The notes under the pieces were generated by a model, which did not search any database, was not told the DNA's origin, and saw only the letters and a list, made by a program, of their open reading frames with translations. This document shows positions 5,953 through 6,821 of a stretch of 6,821 nt of DNA, piece by piece; the stretch's first letter is position 1, and each line of letters begins with the position of its first letter. The stretch lies in contig CAMFRR010000047.1 of the NCBI GenBank assembly GCA_945982095.1, positions 1 to 6,821 of the forward strand. The letters are read 5' to 3'. Origin of the DNA: an uncultured Bacteroidales bacterium. Its GTDB lineage: Bacteria; Bacteroidota; Bacteroidia; Bacteroidales; UBA932. Both the position numbers and the translations under genes were made by a program.

Positions 5953-6258
5953 CTAAATTTCATAATCGAGGCAACTGCGCAGCGCAGTGTATGGGCGCAC
6001 TTTTGTATTGGCCACTTCAACATGGGCGGGATGTACGGCATAAGCTTTAAGGGCCTCGGCAGATTCAAGTGTACAGTCCAGCATCAGGTCAGCATTGGAT
6101 GAGCCAAGCCTTCCTGCAGTCTGCACCTTAACTTCCACAAGGCCAGGAACCTTCCCCACCAATCCTTCAAGACCTTCTTTGATACCTGCCTTGATTGTCT
6201 CTTTTTCTGTGTCTGAAAATTCGCTCTTGAGAGTCCAGAGAATTATGTGTTTTACCAT
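5953..6258 (-). CDS. Dabb family (stress-responsive alpha/beta barrel) protein
   Basis: This small cytoplasmic protein of 101 residues matches the usual length of single-domain Dabb proteins, dimeric ferredoxin-like alpha/beta barrels. Typical features are the opening strand MVKHIILWTLK (1-11), the helix rich in Lys and Glu that follows (17-33), the strand LVEVKVQTAG (40-49), DLMLDCTLES (57-66) and the conserved HPAHVEVA (76-83). Members have been linked to stress responses or act as small enzymes in specialised pathways, but most bacterial copies have no known role, and none can be assigned here. It is the first gene behind a good promoter and is followed 18 bp later by the ZIP transporter gene, which suggests co-transcription. 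Confidence 0.88.
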   Translation of the reverse strand: MVKHIILWTLKSEFSDTEKETIKAGIKEGLEGLVGKVPGLVEVKVQTAGRLGSSNADLMLDCTLESAEALKAYAVHPAHVEVANTKVRPYTALRSCLDYEI

Positions 6259-6288
6259 AACGAAATAATTTTACATAAAACCAATATA

Positions 6289-6319
6289 CAAACTTACATA
6301 AAATTATTCATTCAGCGAA
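6289..6319 (-). promoter_or_regulatory. Promoter of the Dabb-ZIP-CarboxypepD-like operon
   Basis: On the minus strand TAAGTTTG (6296-6289) matches the Bacteroidota -7 consensus TAnnTTTG exactly. TTCG (6319-6316) lies 19 bases upstream as a one-mismatch -33 box (consensus TTTG). Transcription would start near 6283, leaving a leader of about 25 A/T-rich bases before the ATG at 6258. The -33 box lies only 12 bp past the stop codon of the MATE gene, and no terminator for that gene is visible, so readthrough is possible. Confidence 0.65.
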
Positions 6320-6331
6320 CACTTTTTCTGT

Positions 6332-6821
6332 CTATAGTTCACGCCCTATCCAGCGGCGGCTCTTTAGATAAAGTCCGCACAGCACAGCCATCGCGAAGCC
6401 ATAAACGGCTTCTGCGCTCCAGCACACGGCTACATCCATTTTCAGCCACTCTATTATGAAGGCGCAATAGAACACATATATTACCAATGCAGCACCTTCA
6501 AGAGCGAAGGCAGACTTGGTGTTGCCTGTTCCGGATGTAGCCTGAAAAAACATGAATGCAGGAACCGAGAGCAGGTAACTTGCACATAGCACCCACAATG
6601 AGGGCACTGTATCTGTAATCAAATCCGGGATATTAGTATATATTCTGATGACATATTCAGGGAACAAAGAGAATAATATCAACAGCGGTACTATTATCAT
6701 ATAACTTATTTTCAGCAACTTGCCCACTATGGGAAGAACCAGGTCGTTCCTTCCTTCACCTATTGCATTGCTCACAAGAGTGCTGCAAGTCGATGCGAAG
6801 GCCATAAGCACCATCCATATA
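6332..6821 (-). CDS. MATE family efflux transporter, C-terminal part (5' end beyond window)
   Basis: This is the C-terminal ~163 residues of a multidrug and toxin extrusion (MATE) family membrane transporter, which exports cationic compounds or drugs using a sodium or proton gradient. The reading frame stays open to the right edge (Ile-Trp precede the Met encoded at 6814), so that Met is internal. Diagnostic features are the STLVSNAIGEGRNDLV block, equivalent to the family's SNxxGxGR loop, and a later FFQATSGTGNTKSAF block, equivalent to the QGxGxTK motif. Four hydrophobic segments alternate with charged loops, and the tail LKSRRWIGREL is basic. Complete members are about 440-460 residues, so roughly two thirds lies outside. 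The substrate cannot be inferred. It ends in TAG, 73 bp before the Dabb gene start, on the same strand. Confidence 0.9.
   Translation of the reverse strand, partial: IWMVLMAFASTCSTLVSNAIGEGRNDLVLPIVGKLLKISYMIIVPLLILFSLFPEYVIRIYTNIPDLITDTVPSLWVLCASYLLSVPAFMFFQATSGTGNTKSAFALEGAALVIYVFYCAFIIEWLKMDVAVCWSAEAVYGFAMAVLCGLYLKSRRWIGREL

Overview
The window most likely comes from a member of Bacteroidales (phylum Bacteroidota). Three intergenic regions carry exact matches to the Bacteroidota -7 promoter box (TAnnTTTG), no gene start has a clear Shine-Dalgarno sequence, and one gene encodes a secreted protein with the carboxypeptidase-like regulatory domain typical of this phylum. Base composition is moderate. 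Genus cannot be decided from the sequence alone.

Positions 1-45 are not genomic. They are the end of an Illumina P7 primer, an 8-base i7 index and the Nextera read-2 adapter with the Tn5 mosaic end. Genomic sequence starts at 46, inside a gene, so this is a contig edge left untrimmed.

Positions 46-3626 hold a hexuronate (pectin sugar) catabolic locus. uxaC (uronate isomerase) and a 3'-truncated uxaA (altronate dehydratase) run on the minus strand. uxaB (tagaturonate reductase) runs divergently on the plus strand. Together they convert D-galacturonate to D-tagaturonate, D-altronate and then 2-keto-3-deoxygluconate. The 105-bp divergent spacer holds a -7 box for each direction and, between them, a 24-bp near-perfect palindrome with a central CG. 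This is a good candidate operator for a LacI-type regulator controlling both arms.

Positions 3627-3837 hold a rho-independent terminator for uxaB, then a cluster of related palindromic intergenic repeat units in both orientations.

Positions 3838-6258 hold a probable minus-strand operon. Its order of transcription is a Dabb-domain protein, a GufA-type ZIP metal transporter and a secreted carboxypeptidase-regulatory-like-domain protein, with gaps of 18 and 33 bp and a recognisable promoter in front of the first gene. The C-terminal part of a MATE-family efflux transporter (6332-6821, minus) runs off the right edge.

No non-coding stretch exceeds 300 bases. I found no RNA gene, CRISPR array, insertion sequence, prophage or defence system, and nothing that amounts to a new biological system. 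The points most worth checking are the shared operator, the repeat cluster and the adapter artefact.
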